Source: Gonocerus acuteangulatus
Lineage: Eukaryota; Arthropoda; Insecta; Hemiptera; Coreidae
DNA: 64,000 nt
Direction of reading: 5' to 3'
NCBI GenBank assembly: GCA_946811695.1
Contig: OX328123.1
Location: forward strand, 18,232,610-18,296,609
The position numbers and the translations under genes were made by a program. The notes under the pieces are model-generated. The model searched no databases. It saw only the letters and a list, made by a program, of their open reading frames with translations, and was not told the DNA's origin. This document shows, piece after piece, positions 45,766 to 55,710 of the stretch; the first letter of the stretch is position 1; every line of letters starts with the position of its first letter.

Positions 45766-46040
45766 GTGTTGAATGAAACTACATTTTATGACTAACACGA
45801 GTTATATTTCTGCCAACTTTATGGCTTGACATGCAAGTCTTCTTGAGGGCTATGGAGGAGAGGAAGAACATTTCTTCTTCAATGTAGCCTCCACGAAACA
45901 GAACAATTCTCCCTCTCCTCCCATAGCCCTGAAGAAGGCTTGTAATTTAAGCTGAAACATTGGCCGAAATACAGCTTATTCTAGTTATAGAATGTAGTTT
46001 TATTCAACTTATGACTGAACCCCAATCATCTTAATCTTTT
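45766..46040 (+). mobile_element. PLE terminal inverted remnant with hammerhead-like core
   Basis: GTTGAATGAAACTACATTTT and ATGTAGTTTTATTCAAC are the inverted outer parts. Inside, GGGCTATGGAGGAG and CTCCTCCCATAGCCC pair. The plus-strand core is CTGAAGA (45929-45935), stem GCTT-gtaattt-AAGC, GAAAC (45954-45958). The left, inverted core is mutated (CTCAAGA). No coding. It looks like two PLE ends joined tail-to-tail. Confidence 0.55.
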
Positions 46041-46489
46041 CTTATTATTTTTAATATATAAAAATAAGCAATGTGTGTCTCTATTTATCCTAAGTTGAGA
46101 AACAATTAACCTTCTTCACAGGAGGCTTTTTTTCTTCGAGTGAACTAGCACTTGAGAAATTTTGGCCATATTAGTGAAATTTGTTAGGTTTACATAATAA
46201 TGATATTACGAGTTCCAAATGCCATGGCTCTGTTCCAGAGCTCTTCACATGGATTGATGAGAAACTGCTGGATAACGAACTGACAACCCTTGAGTGGATG
46301 CATGCAGCCACGGTGGCACCTTAGCGGCTTAGCGGTGCAAAGCGTTAAGGTCATTACCGGAATTTATAATTTTGCACAATAGTTACTTTTTTTGAAGTAT
46401 AAACAACATAATTTGTTAAATGCCTTTCAGTATCCAATTCAATTTAAAAATATATTGTCATAAATCTTTTTACTTTTTTTTTCTTTATT

Positions 46490-46630
46490 TTTTTAACGGA
46501 CCACCGACATCTACGGAATTTTTCCTACGGGCCCTGAAATGAGAAAAATCCCTGCTGCAAGTGGGTCTCAACCCCCACCTCCTGCAAGAGAATCCAAGGC
46601 ATTAGCCATTAGGCCACAGGGAGACCCCTG
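46490..46630 (-). repeat. tRNA-derived SINE (family S2), second copy
   Basis: Minus strand: GGGTCTCCCTGTGGCCTAAT, GGCTAATGCCTTGGATTCTC, GGTGGGGGTTGAGACCCACT, GCAGCAGGGATTTTTCTCAT. Box A (TGGCCTAATGG) is good and box B (GGTTGAGACCC) is near consensus. Same family as the 18.8-kb copy. Confidence 0.75.
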
Positions 46631-46705
46631 TATTTTTAATTGTCTTCAATTTAGATATGTTTGATTATTTCAAAATAAAAATTGCCACAACAAAATATCC
46701 ATATC
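46631..46705. other. Short AT-rich spacer
   Basis: No feature seen. Confidence 0.4.
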
Positions 46706-46907
46706 TATTATATAAAAATGAATCGCTAAATGTGTTGATAAGCGCAAATCTCGAGAACAACTGAACCGATTTCGCTAATTCTTTTTTTATAATATTCCTT
46801 GAACTACAAGGATGGTTCTTACGGAGAGAAAAATTTTAAAAATTTCACGAAAAAACTAAAAACAACACTTTTTGGGTATTTTTTACTTCCTTAACGCTAA
46901 TTCATTT
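46706..46907 (+). mobile_element. Helitron 5' end fragment
   Basis: TCTATTATATAAAAATGAAT, then CGCTAAATGTGTTGATAAGC and GAACAACTGAACCGATTTCG, matches the 5' ends at 55550 and 56981. It stops at TAACGCTAATTCATTTTT, where HINE-A copy 9 begins. It may be the separated 5' end of Helitron copy 1 (see findings). Confidence 0.75.
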
Positions 46908-47937
46908 TTAAAAAGTCCGTCACGCAGGAGCTGCATAACTAAGCACTTCCCTCAGAATTTGGGTAGTGTAGACTGCTTTCCAGAACAATTTGCTTAAAAT
47001 ATCCTACATAAATAAAATTTGTAATGAGTAACTGATCAATTATTAATTTGCTTCCAGAGTTATGTTTACACATGGTACCTATTACACTACGTAATAAATA
47101 CAAAAAACCTCATATTATCGTATTTTGATCTAACGCAGGAACAGGATACAGTCACTCTAGTGGTAGAAAGCGCTCCTTGCGGCGGCTTTGTGAACCTGCG
47201 TCTGGCGGGCTTTTCTATTTAAATATATTACAAATTAAACCCCCGCTTTCCGATTGACCGATTCAGCTCATTTTTACAACACTTCTTTCTCATGAGTTAC
47301 CCACGACGTATACAGCGTTTCGTTACAATTACGACCGGTATGTGTATATTAGGAATTTGGGTCCAGAGTAAACCCCCCCCCCTCTAATGAACCGATTTGG
47401 TTTATTTTTACAACACATATTTACCTGTAGATTACCACTACGAATACCGAGTTTCGTCGAAATATACCAAAAATCACGGCTGGTAGTGGCGAATTGGTAT
47501 TGTGGGTCCGGAGTAAAACCCCCCTCCTAATGAACCGATTTAGTTTATTTTTACAACACATATTTACCTGTGGATTACCACTACGAATACCGAGTTTCGT
47601 CGAAATATACCAAAAATCACGGCTGGTAGTGGCGAATTGGTATTGTGGGTCCGGAGTAAACCCCCCCTTCTAATGAACCGATTTAGTTCATTTTTATATC
47701 TCACTTTTCTCTCTATATTACCACTACGAATACCAAGTTTCGTTGAAATATAACAAATATTACGGCTGACATAGTCAAATTAGTGTTTTGGGTTCGGGGT
47801 AAACCCCCCCCTTCCGGTGGACCGACTTTGGTGGTTAACGAACTCGTTCAATCGTTTGATAATTGAATGCTATATACCAAGTTTCGTGACGAAAAAACAA
47901 AAACTCTGGCCGCTATCGTGTTAACAGACACATATAT
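46908..47937 (-). mobile_element. HINE-A copy 9, split at its (AT)n tract
   Basis: AAAAGTCCGTCACGCAGGAG end, unique segment, three minisatellite units, and the spacer through GCTATCGTGTTAACAGACAC. The (AT)n tract is entered by a LINE at 47938 and the hairpin end is missing. Confidence 0.7.
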
Positions 47938-49528
47938 AATTATTCCTTCCAAACTACCTTTTAATTCCAACAACTTCTACTTCTCCTATATTACCCCAGA
48001 AGATCTTCTAACCGCGGTCCTTCAATCCCGAACCAATGACTACGGTCCAGACTCTGTTCCCGTTAAACTGATTAAGGCCTGCTTACACGCAATCCTTCCT
48101 ATCCTTCTCCACATATGCAACTATTCCCTTCAAAACTCGACTTTTCCTTCTCAATGGAAAACAGCGTTGGTTCGCCCTCTTAACAAAATATCAAACCCCT
48201 GCTCTCCGAAGGATTTCCGTCCTATCTCCCTTCTATCCAATCTTTCCAAACCTTTAGAGCGCCTGGTCCAATCTCAAGTATCCAACCACCTTGAACAAAA
48301 TAATCTCCTTAACCCTCTCCAGTCTGGCTTCCGTCCGTCATACTCCACTCAATCAGCGCTCATAAAAATCACCCATGACATTCAAACTGCCATAGATAAC
48401 CAACAGCTCACTATTCTAGTTCTCCTAGATTTTTCAAAAGCATTTGATACCGTAGACCATCAAATCCTCCTCACCAAACTCCAATCTCTTTCCTTTTCCA
48501 ACAGTGCCATTAGCTGGTTCCAATCCTTTCTATCCAATCGATCCCAATACGTGGTCATCCCCGACAGCAATCCTTCTAGCCCTCTTCCTCTTTCCCGTGG
48601 TGCACCGCAGGGCTCCTCGTTATCCCCAACTCTATTTTCTGTTTACATCAATGATCTTCCTCTTTCCATAGTTCATTCCAAGTTTCATCTTTACGCTGAC
48701 AATACCCAAATCTACCTATCCTTTAAGCCCTCTTTGCTACGAGATGCTGTAGACAAGCTGCAAGTAGATCTTAATAACATCAATGCTTGGGCTGCAGCTA
48801 ATAAGCTTTCCCTGAATCCTGACAAATCCAAAGCCATTGTTATAGGCTCCCAATCCCTCATAAGTTCTACTTCCCCTTTTCCAGCCCTTTACCTTAACAG
48901 CATTCCTATAAAATATTGTAAATCAGTTAAAAATCTTGGGATCATATTTGATCAGAACCTTTCCTGGAAAAATCATATTTCCCAAATTTCCCGTCGGTCC
49001 ATATTTATCCTGAGACAGCTCAACCTCTCCCGCCATCTCCTGCCAACAAAGACCCGCCAACTCCTCCAGTTTGACTATGGTTGTTTGGTGTACGGTGGAT
49101 TTTCTGGCGATCTCGAGGCAAAACTCAAACGCCTCATGAACTGTTTCATTCGTTTTATCCTCGGGATCCCCAGAGACTCCCACATATCAAATTTCTACCA
49201 GGAGCTAAATTGGCTATTCCCTCTTTATCGTCGTCAGTACTTCCTCGGCTCAGTCCTTTACCAAGTAATTCAATCCCGTAGACCTTCTTATATTTTTCAA
49301 CTTCTTAAATTTAAATCCTCGGTTCACTCCCGTAACACCCGATCTCGTCCTTCCGATCTTTATATTCCTTCCCACCGAACAGCAATATTCGAAAAATCAT
49401 TCGTCACCCGTGCCACCTCGCTATGGAATTCCTTGCCTTCGTTTGTCCGCCATTCTACCAACCTAGAAACCTTTAAATCCCGACTCTTCCACCATCTTCT
49501 ATCCCTCCAAATTTTACCCAACACCTAG
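47867..49528 (+). pseudogene. LINE reverse transcriptase, 5'-truncated, YADN active site
   Basis: A 553-codon frame whose first about 24 codons come from HINE-A DNA ([13 protein letters not shown]), a chance fusion. From about residue 25 it is a CR1/L2-like RT: SVPVKLIK, FPSQWKTALVRPLNK, DFRPISLLSNLSKPLERL, QSGFRPSYSTQSAL, LLDFSKAFDTVDHQ (188-199), RGAPQGSSLSPTLFSVYIND (244-263), YADNTQIYL (276-284), then the thumb and the conserved tail ATSLWNSLPSFVRHS near 515-530. The endonuclease domain is missing. YADD has become YADN (one G-to-A change), removing a metal-binding Asp, so polymerase activity is not expected. No frameshift or stop in over 500 codons indicates a young insertion. Confidence 0.88.
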
Positions 49529-49670
49529 TCTATATTGAAGCTGTACACTATATATTGATACTGATAGCATTTATAAGTTTTTATGTTTAAACGTAAAATT
49601 CAAAATTACTTTGTAATTTCAAAATTATTCCTATGGGACTTCTGTCCCGGAATAAGAATAAAACTTTTCA

Positions 49671-49672
<2 letters not shown>
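47938..49672 (+). mobile_element. 5'-truncated LINE inserted in (AT)n
   Basis: Starts within the RT and runs through a 144-bp 3' UTR ending GAATAAAACTTTTCATTC, followed by (AT)n of about 58 bp. The target is the (AT)n tract of HINE-A, so the duplication cannot be delimited. AATAAA near its end may be its polyadenylation signal. Confidence 0.85.

Positions 49673-49730
<58 letters not shown>
49673..49730. repeat. (AT)n microsatellite
   Basis: Pure AT run; either the LINE tail or the remaining part of the HINE-A tract. Confidence 0.9.
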
Positions 49731-49731
<1 letters not shown>

Positions 49732-49733
<2 letters not shown>

Positions 49734-52044
49734 TAATGATTATTTTTTATTTAAAATAAAACGATTTTAATTATTTTAATAAGTTTTATTTTATTAAATT
49801 GATTTAATCTCAGGGGTAGAAGTTCCGAGTGAATGAAGAATATAATATTTATTCTTAGACAATTCCGAAATACAAAACAATATTAAAATACATACAAATA
49901 ATAATAAAAGAATTAACAATTACAAAAAATAATTTTACCTCTGAACTAATTTACTTCCAATAAAGCTTCAGTACTTCCTTCTTCTAGGTAATACGCTTTC
50001 TTGCCAGGTCTCGTGCATAGAATGGATATCTGATGTTCCACCGTTTTCTCAAACCGTCCTTTATTATGGACAGCAATGGACTGAGCACTGCACTCTACGA
50101 CTGCTAGGACTAGACTTGACTCCGTACTCCTCGGAGGATAGCTATAGACTGTAGCACCGCAATCGACAACTGCTGGGAATAGACTTGACTCCGTACTCCT
50201 CGGAGGATAGCTATAGACTGTAGCACCGCAATCGACAACTGCTGGGAATAGACTTGACTCCGTACTCCTCGGAGGATAGCTATAGACTGTAGCACCGCAA
50301 TCGACAACTGCTGGGAATAGACTTGACTCCGTACTCCTCGGAGGATAGCTATAGACTGTAGCACCGCAATCGACAACTGCTGGGAATAGACTTGACTCCG
50401 TACTCCTCGGAGGATAGCTATAGGCTGTAGCACCGCAATCGACAACTGCTGGGAATAGACTTGACTCCGTACTCCTCGGAGGATAGCTATAGGCTGTAGC
50501 ACCGCAATCGACAACTGCTGGGAATAGACTTGACTCCGTACTCCTCGGAGGATAGCTGTAGGCTGTAGCACCGCAATCGACAACTGCTGGGAATAGACTT
50601 GACTCCGTACTCCTCGGAGGATAGCTATAGGCTGTAGCACCGCAATCGACAACTGCTGGGAATAGACTTGACTCCGTACTCCTCGGAGGATAGCTATAGG
50701 CTGTAGCACCGCAATCGACAACTGCTGGGAATAGACTTGACTCCGTACTCCTCGGAGGATAGCTATAGACTGTAGCACCGCAATCGACAACTGCTGGGAA
50801 TAGACTTGACTCCGTACTCCTCGGAGGATAGCTATAGGCTGTAGCACCGCAATCGACAACTGCTGGGAATAGACTTGACTCCGTACTCCTCGGAGGATAG
50901 CTATAGGCTGTAGCACCGCAATCGACAACTGCTGGGAATAGACTTGACTCCGTACTCCTCGGAGGATAGCTATAGGCTGTAGCACCGCAATCGACAACTG
51001 CTGGGAATAGACTTGACTCCGTACTCCTCGGAGAATAGCTATAGACTGTAGCACCGCAATCGACAACTGCTGGGAATAGACTTGACTCCGTACTCCTCGG
51101 AGGATAGCTATAGGCTGTAGCACCGCAATCGACAACTGCTGGGAATAGACTTGACTCCGTACTCCTCGGAGGATAGCTATAGGCTGTAGCACCGCAATCG
51201 ACAACTGCTGGGAATAGACTTGACTCCGTACTCCTCGGAGGATAGCTATAGGCTGTAGCACCGCAATCGACAACTGCTGGGAATAGACTTGACTCCGTAC
51301 TCCTCGGAGGATAGCTATAGACTGTAGCACCGCAATCAACAACTGCTGGGAATAGACTTGACTCCGTACTCCTCGGAGGATAGCTATAGACTGAACACTG
51401 CACTCTACGGCTGCTAGGACTAGACTTGACTCCGTACTCCTCGGAGGATAGCTATAGACTGTAGCACCGCAATCGACAACTGCTGGGAATAGACTTGACT
51501 CCGTACTCCTCGGAGGATAGCTATAGGCTGTAGCACCGCAATCGACAACTGCTGGGAATAGACTTGACTCCGTACTCCTCGGAGGATAGCTATAGACTGA
51601 ACACTGCACTCTACGACTGCTAGGACTAGACTTGACTCCGTACTCCTCGGAGGATAGCTATAGGCTGTAGCACCGCAATCGACAACTGCTGGGAATAGAC
51701 TTGACTCCGTACTCCTCGGAGGATAGCTATAGACTGTAGCACCGCAATCGACAACTGCTGGGAATAGACTTGACTCCGTACTCCTCGGAGGATAGCTATA
51801 GGCTGACTTGACTCCAAGGCTGCTACCAATAGACTGCCTCCTTTTTAGCGGGAAAGTTTGGCGTCCTTTATTTCCAACTTCCGCATTATGTTGGTTCATA
51901 TATAAAAATAATAATTATATTTTTGTAATACCAAATAATTAATTTATTATCATCTGAATGTACATTTAATATATGCATATTGTACATCAGTATTGTCCAA
52001 AATATTATTAATTTAAAGCGTATATAATACGATGTTATTTGTAT
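49732..52044 (-). repeat. 3' LTR, 2313 bp, with expanded minisatellite
   Basis: Plus-strand start TGTAATGATTATTTTTTATT and end TATAATACGATGTTATTTGT. Outside the tandem array it is almost identical to the 5' LTR. The differences are the array, a 15-bp insertion in the 5' LTR (ATATACTGCGCTTCA region near 54049), a 1-bp indel near the array edge, and a few substitutions. Confidence 0.9.
50079..51800 (-). repeat. Minisatellite, 25 units of 68/69 bp
   Basis: 1722 bp, equal to 22 x 69 + 3 x 68. The major unit contains GACTGTAGCACCGCAATCGA, CAACTGCTGGGAATAGACTT, GACTCCGTACTCCTCGGAGG, ATAGCTATA. Three 68-bp variant units (GACTGAACACTGCACTCTAC type) sit at the start and near 51390 and 51595, hinting at block duplication. 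Each unit has the palindrome TCCTCGGAGGA. Because 69 is a multiple of three, frames of 485 and 499 codons arise across it; they are artefacts of periodicity. Confidence 0.97.
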
Positions 52045-52534
52045 ATATGGTTTGTGATTTGCGCGGGCTTTTCAAACTATCGATGGTTATTTGAATTTAA
52101 AAATATTTTCATGAATGTAATATATCATTACATTTGCACTCCTGTCTAAAAAAAAAAAATGATTTATGCTCGGTTTCAAAATAAAAATAGAATTCAAAAT
52201 TTAAATTTGGTTATCGAGATTAGATCTATTGGTCAGGCTGTTATTATTTATTCAAATTTTCAGAAACTTATTTCGTTACATAATTTTTATTCATTATTAT
52301 TTCTCAATTTAAATTATCATTTTTCATTGTTCATTTTTAAACATTATCATTATCAAAACTATCTTATCCTAAACTAATATGATTATTAACTTCATGATAA
52401 ATTTTTAAATATTATTATTATCAATTAAATCTTATATTAATATAAATCTTATTTTATTAAAAAATGCTAAACTAATAATTTTTATAAAAAACACACTAAT
52501 CTAATAGGTACTAATTTTATATTTTTTCATGAAT

Positions 52535-53557
52535 TTATTCCTGGTCGTTAATATTTTCTTTGCAGCAGTCCAATTTCTTTCTATAAAAGTGTTTTATTCT
52601 TTTCCTTGGAGGCCGATTTAGCTTTGAAATTTTTTCTATTCCAAGTTGTCTCTTATATTTATAAATAATTTTTATTTTATTTCCAAATTTGACATTCAAA
52701 ATCTTTAAATTATTATCATTATAAATAGTTCTATTCAGTTTCTTCATTGGTATATTTCCATTTCTTTGATTATAACTCTTTTCATTTATTTTGAATTTAT
52801 AGTTATCAGATAATTCTTCAATTTTATTTTGTTTCATCATTTTATTTATAAATTTTGTCCTTATTTTATTTTTGAAATTATCATTTATTAGCTTATTATT
52901 TATTTTATTATTCTTAACCTCATTTTCATTACTTAATTCACTTAATAATTCTTGAATTTTATTATCTTGATAGGTTAAACAATTATAGTCATTTATATTT
53001 TCATTTTCTATAAATATTTCATCTTCTTCAAATATTTGGTCATTACTACCATCATTACTATTTAAAATGTATTTTATAGTTTCATTTAAATTGTCATTAT
53101 TTATTAATGTATCGTCATTTTCGGTATTTTTAATTAAATTTTCGTTATTATTTTCATTAATCTCAATAATTTCTTCACTACTTATATTATTTTTATTTAC
53201 AAGGTTATCATGAGATGTTTCCAACCCTATCGCCTCTTCATTGTAATTGTTACCCATATTATTTAAGGCTGTACATAAATCGTCCACTTTTTTATTATTT
53301 TTACTTAATTCGAACTTTAGTTCTTTATTTTGTTCGATGCTATTTGCGTCAATTTTACTTTCTAACATTTTATAATTTCTACTCAGTTCTGCATAATTTT
53401 TATCACTCATAGCATTAAGCTCTTGGAATTTGTCTGTTAAGAATCTCATGAGTTGGTCCATGTACCTAGGCATCTCATTAGGTTTATTTAAGTTGTCATT
53501 ACTTTTCTTATTTTGTATTATATTTTCCTCCATTTTGTTATTCAATTGTGATATCAA
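52535..53557 (-). CDS. Gag-like protein of LTR element
   Basis: 340 codons, minus strand, 236 nt after the primer binding site. Asn/Lys/Glu-rich. Residues about 30-95 (PRYMDQLMRFLTDKFQELNA, then KMLESKIDANSIEQNKELKF) form a likely coiled coil. The middle is a long acidic Asn-rich stretch, and the C terminus is basic (RPPRKRIKHFYRKKLDCC). This resembles Gag proteins of insect Ty3/gypsy or BEL elements in layout, but there is no CCHC zinc knuckle and I cannot assign the family by sequence. Position alone (only ORF between LTRs, downstream of a PBS) supports the Gag call. The frame is uninterrupted despite strong AT bias, suggesting past selection or youth. It could mediate packaging of its own RNA using RT supplied by a partner element. 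Confidence 0.55.
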   Translation of the reverse strand: MISQLNNKMEENIIQNKKSNDNLNKPNEMPRYMDQLMRFLTDKFQELNAMSDKNYAELSRNYKMLESKIDANSIEQNKELKFELSKNNKKVDDLCTALNNMGNNYNEEAIGLETSHDNLVNKNNISSEEIIEINENNNENLIKNTENDDTLINNDNLNETIKYILNSNDGSNDQIFEEDEIFIENENINDYNCLTYQDNKIQELLSELSNENEVKNNKINNKLINDNFKNKIRTKFINKMMKQNKIEELSDNYKFKINEKSYNQRNGNIPMKKLNRTIYNDNNLKILNVKFGNKIKIIYKYKRQLGIEKISKLNRPPRKRIKHFYRKKLDCCKENINDQE

Positions 53558-53792
53558 CTTATATTTTCCTAAAAACGCGGATGTATCTCATTATCCATTT
53601 CCTGAATTCAATTCCCGTTATCTAATATGATATCCTAGTGACGCGTAGCAGATCCTGGAACGAGCTGCCGCCATTTCTATATAATCGATTTTCAATTGCA
53701 TCATCCATTATTTACTTTTATTATTTTATTTAAAATTTCTTGTTATTAAGATATTTATTTAACGTTTTTAACTTCAATTCACTCGGCCGTCT

Positions 53793-53805
53793 ACGTTGGG
53801 CGCCA
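53793..53805 (-). other. Primer binding site, tRNA-Lys type
   Basis: Minus strand TGGCGCCCAACGT, five bases after the 5' LTR end (spacer TTTAA). Thirteen bases match the complement of the 3' end of tRNA-Lys (CUU), the well-known Lys1,2-type primer site. The match then breaks (AGACGG). Confidence 0.8.
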
Positions 53806-53810
53806 TTAAA

Positions 53811-54552
53811 TGTAATGATTATTTTTTATTTAAAATAAAACGATTTTAATTATTTTAATAAGTTTTATTTTATTAAATTGATTTAATCTCAGGGATAGAA
53901 GTTCCGAGTGAATGAAGAATATAATATTTATTCTTAGACAATTCCGAAATACAAAACAATATTAAAATACATACAAATAATAATAAAAGAATTAACAATT
54001 ACAAAAAATAATTTTACCTCTGAACTAATTTACTTCCAATAAAGCTTCAATATACTGCGCTTCAGTACTTCCTTCTTCTAGGTATTACGCTTTCTTGCCA
54101 GGTCTCGTGCATAGAATGGATATCTGATGTTCCACCGTTTTCTCAAACCGTCCTTTATTATGGACAGCAATGGACTGAACACTGCACTCTGCGACTGCTA
54201 GGACTAGACTTGACTCCGTACTCCTCGGAGGATAGCTATAGACTGTAGCACCGCAATCGACAACTGCTGGGAATAGACTTGACTCCGTACTCCTCGGAGG
54301 ATAGCTATAGGCTGACTTGACTCCAAGGCTGCTACCAATAGCCTGCTCCTTTTTAGCGGGAAAGTTTGGCGTCCTTTATTTCCAACTTCCGCATTATGTT
54401 GGTTCATATATAAAAATAATAATTATATTTTTGTAATACCAAATAATTAATTTATTATCATCTGAATGTACATTTAATATATGCATATTGTACATCAGTA
54501 TTGTCCAAAATATTATTAATTTAAAGCGTATATAATACGATTTTATTTGTAT
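53811..54552 (-). repeat. 5' LTR, 742 bp, two minisatellite units
   Basis: Same borders as the other LTR. The array holds one 68-bp variant unit and one 69-bp unit (54173-54309). Confidence 0.9.
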
Positions 54553-55549
54553 CGAGGATATCTAATTAGTCGGTTCTGCCAACTCAATAATAAATAAAAC
54601 TGATGATCCCCAATTGGGGATCATGGTATTTAATGGGTTAGTATCGTATAAATATTAATGTCAATATTTATACAAAGGTAACATTACTCAAAAACAAATT
54701 GACTATGGTAAAATGTACATTGTCTGTGGTAGAATGTCACTTGTTAACATCTCTTTGCTGAGCATCTATAATATTACTAAATCTAAAAGCCGCAAATTTT
54801 TATAAAATTACTAAAGTGTTGTGTGTTTGTGACTTACTAAATATGTCTCCTATAAGGTGGCGGACAAATTTAGGCAGAAGAACCCGAAATGCAACTCATC
54901 AAATTAATTATCAATCTGATCGTACTGCCCAGGAACATGAAGATCGCTATGAACATGAAAGAATTTGGTTAAGACAGACCCGCGAATTGCGACATTCGAT
55001 TAATAATGGTGCAAGTTTGAATCGAGCTGCTGTGAATTCATTACAGTGCCTGCAGGTGTGTTGCTATTGGACCTATGAACTCAGTTTCACTATAAACAAA
55101 TCCCAAGGCAGTCATTAAGTGTTTGTGGTATTAATCTAGAAAACCCATGTTTCTCGCATGGTCAATTGTATGTTGCCTGTTCCCGTGTTGGAAAACCATC
55201 TGCTCTGTTTATTTACGCGTCAGGTAATGAAACAAAAAATATCGTGTACCATTAAGTACTACAATAAAAGTGAAACTTAATTTAGAATAAGTAAAAATAA
55301 AATGAAATATAATAAGTAGGTATCATAATAAGAAATCTGATATTGTAATTTTGATTGTGATTTTTTAGTGACTATTAAAAGAATTTTATTGTTTTATAAT
55401 TTTTATTTTTTGACATAATTTAATTGTCGACTTATTAAGTTTTTTTTTTATCTTACTAGCTGTCCGGGTGTCCCAAATAGCAGAATAAGTATTAAAAAAA
55501 AATTAAAGAATTGACTGTTAGGCGGTACGAAGTTCGCCGGGTCTGCTAG
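54553..55549 (+). mobile_element. Helitron copy 1, 5' end not attached
   Basis: From the LTR border to CTAG at 55546-55549. The 3' terminus is GGCGGTACGAAGTTCGCCGG then GTCTGCTAGT, with hairpin GGCG...CGCC a short distance before CTAG, the canonical Helitron 3' structure. Copy 2 begins at the next base. Confidence 0.85.
54816..55255 (+). pseudogene. Helitron protein, N-terminus fused to helicase C-terminus (copy 1)
   Basis: N-terminal part (WRTNLGRRTRNATHQINYQS, then REL-rich segment to NGASLNRAAVN) is the usual start of insect Helitron ORFs. It continues directly into FTINKSQGSH; after a 1-2 base frame change the remainder reads LSVCGINLENPCFSHGQLYV, then ACSRVGKPSALF. TINKSQG and QLYVACSRV are helicase motifs V and VI of the PIF1-type (SF1B) helicase. 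The HUH Rep nuclease and motifs I-IV, over 1000 residues in a full Helitron, are deleted. Non-autonomous. Confidence 0.85.
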
Positions 55550-55710
55550 TCTATTATATAAAAATGGATCGCTAAATGTGTTGGTAAGCGCAAATCTCGA
55601 GAACAACTGAACCGATTTCACTAATTATTTTTTTATAACATTCCTTGAAGTACGAGGATGGTTCTTACGGAGCGAAAAATTAAAAACAATTGCCTGAAAA
55701 AGAACATGTG

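Larger units (their letters stand above)
49732..54552 (-). mobile_element. Gag-only LTR retrotransposon with unequal LTRs
   Basis: Direct repeats 49732-52044 and 53811-54552 flank a 1.77-kb interior with one long frame (minus) and no protease, RT or integrase. Beside the right LTR a primer binding site follows on the minus strand, so the 5' LTR is the right one. It resembles terminal-repeat elements carrying only gag (TR-GAG class). Flanks TATAG (left) and TATCG (right) would be a 5-bp duplication with one mismatch if the LTR is trimmed by three bases. No clear polypurine tract is seen next to the 3' LTR. Confidence 0.8.

Noticed and set aside
48923..49183. Minus-strand 86-codon frame inside the RT
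   Set aside because: Antisense shadow of the reverse transcriptase.
49946..51609. Long minus-strand frames of 485 and 499 codons with 23-residue repeats
   Set aside because: They are created by a 69-bp minisatellite whose length is a multiple of three, so more than one frame stays open; they sit inside an LTR and start and stop at array edges.
50079..51800. CRISPR-like array
   Set aside because: Units are contiguous 68/69-bp tandem repeats without variable spacers, in a eukaryotic LTR.
54553..54650. Start of Helitron copy 1 at the LTR border as a true 5' end
   Set aside because: It lacks the TCTATTATATAAAAATG terminus that copies 2 and 3 have; it is a break point, not an element end.
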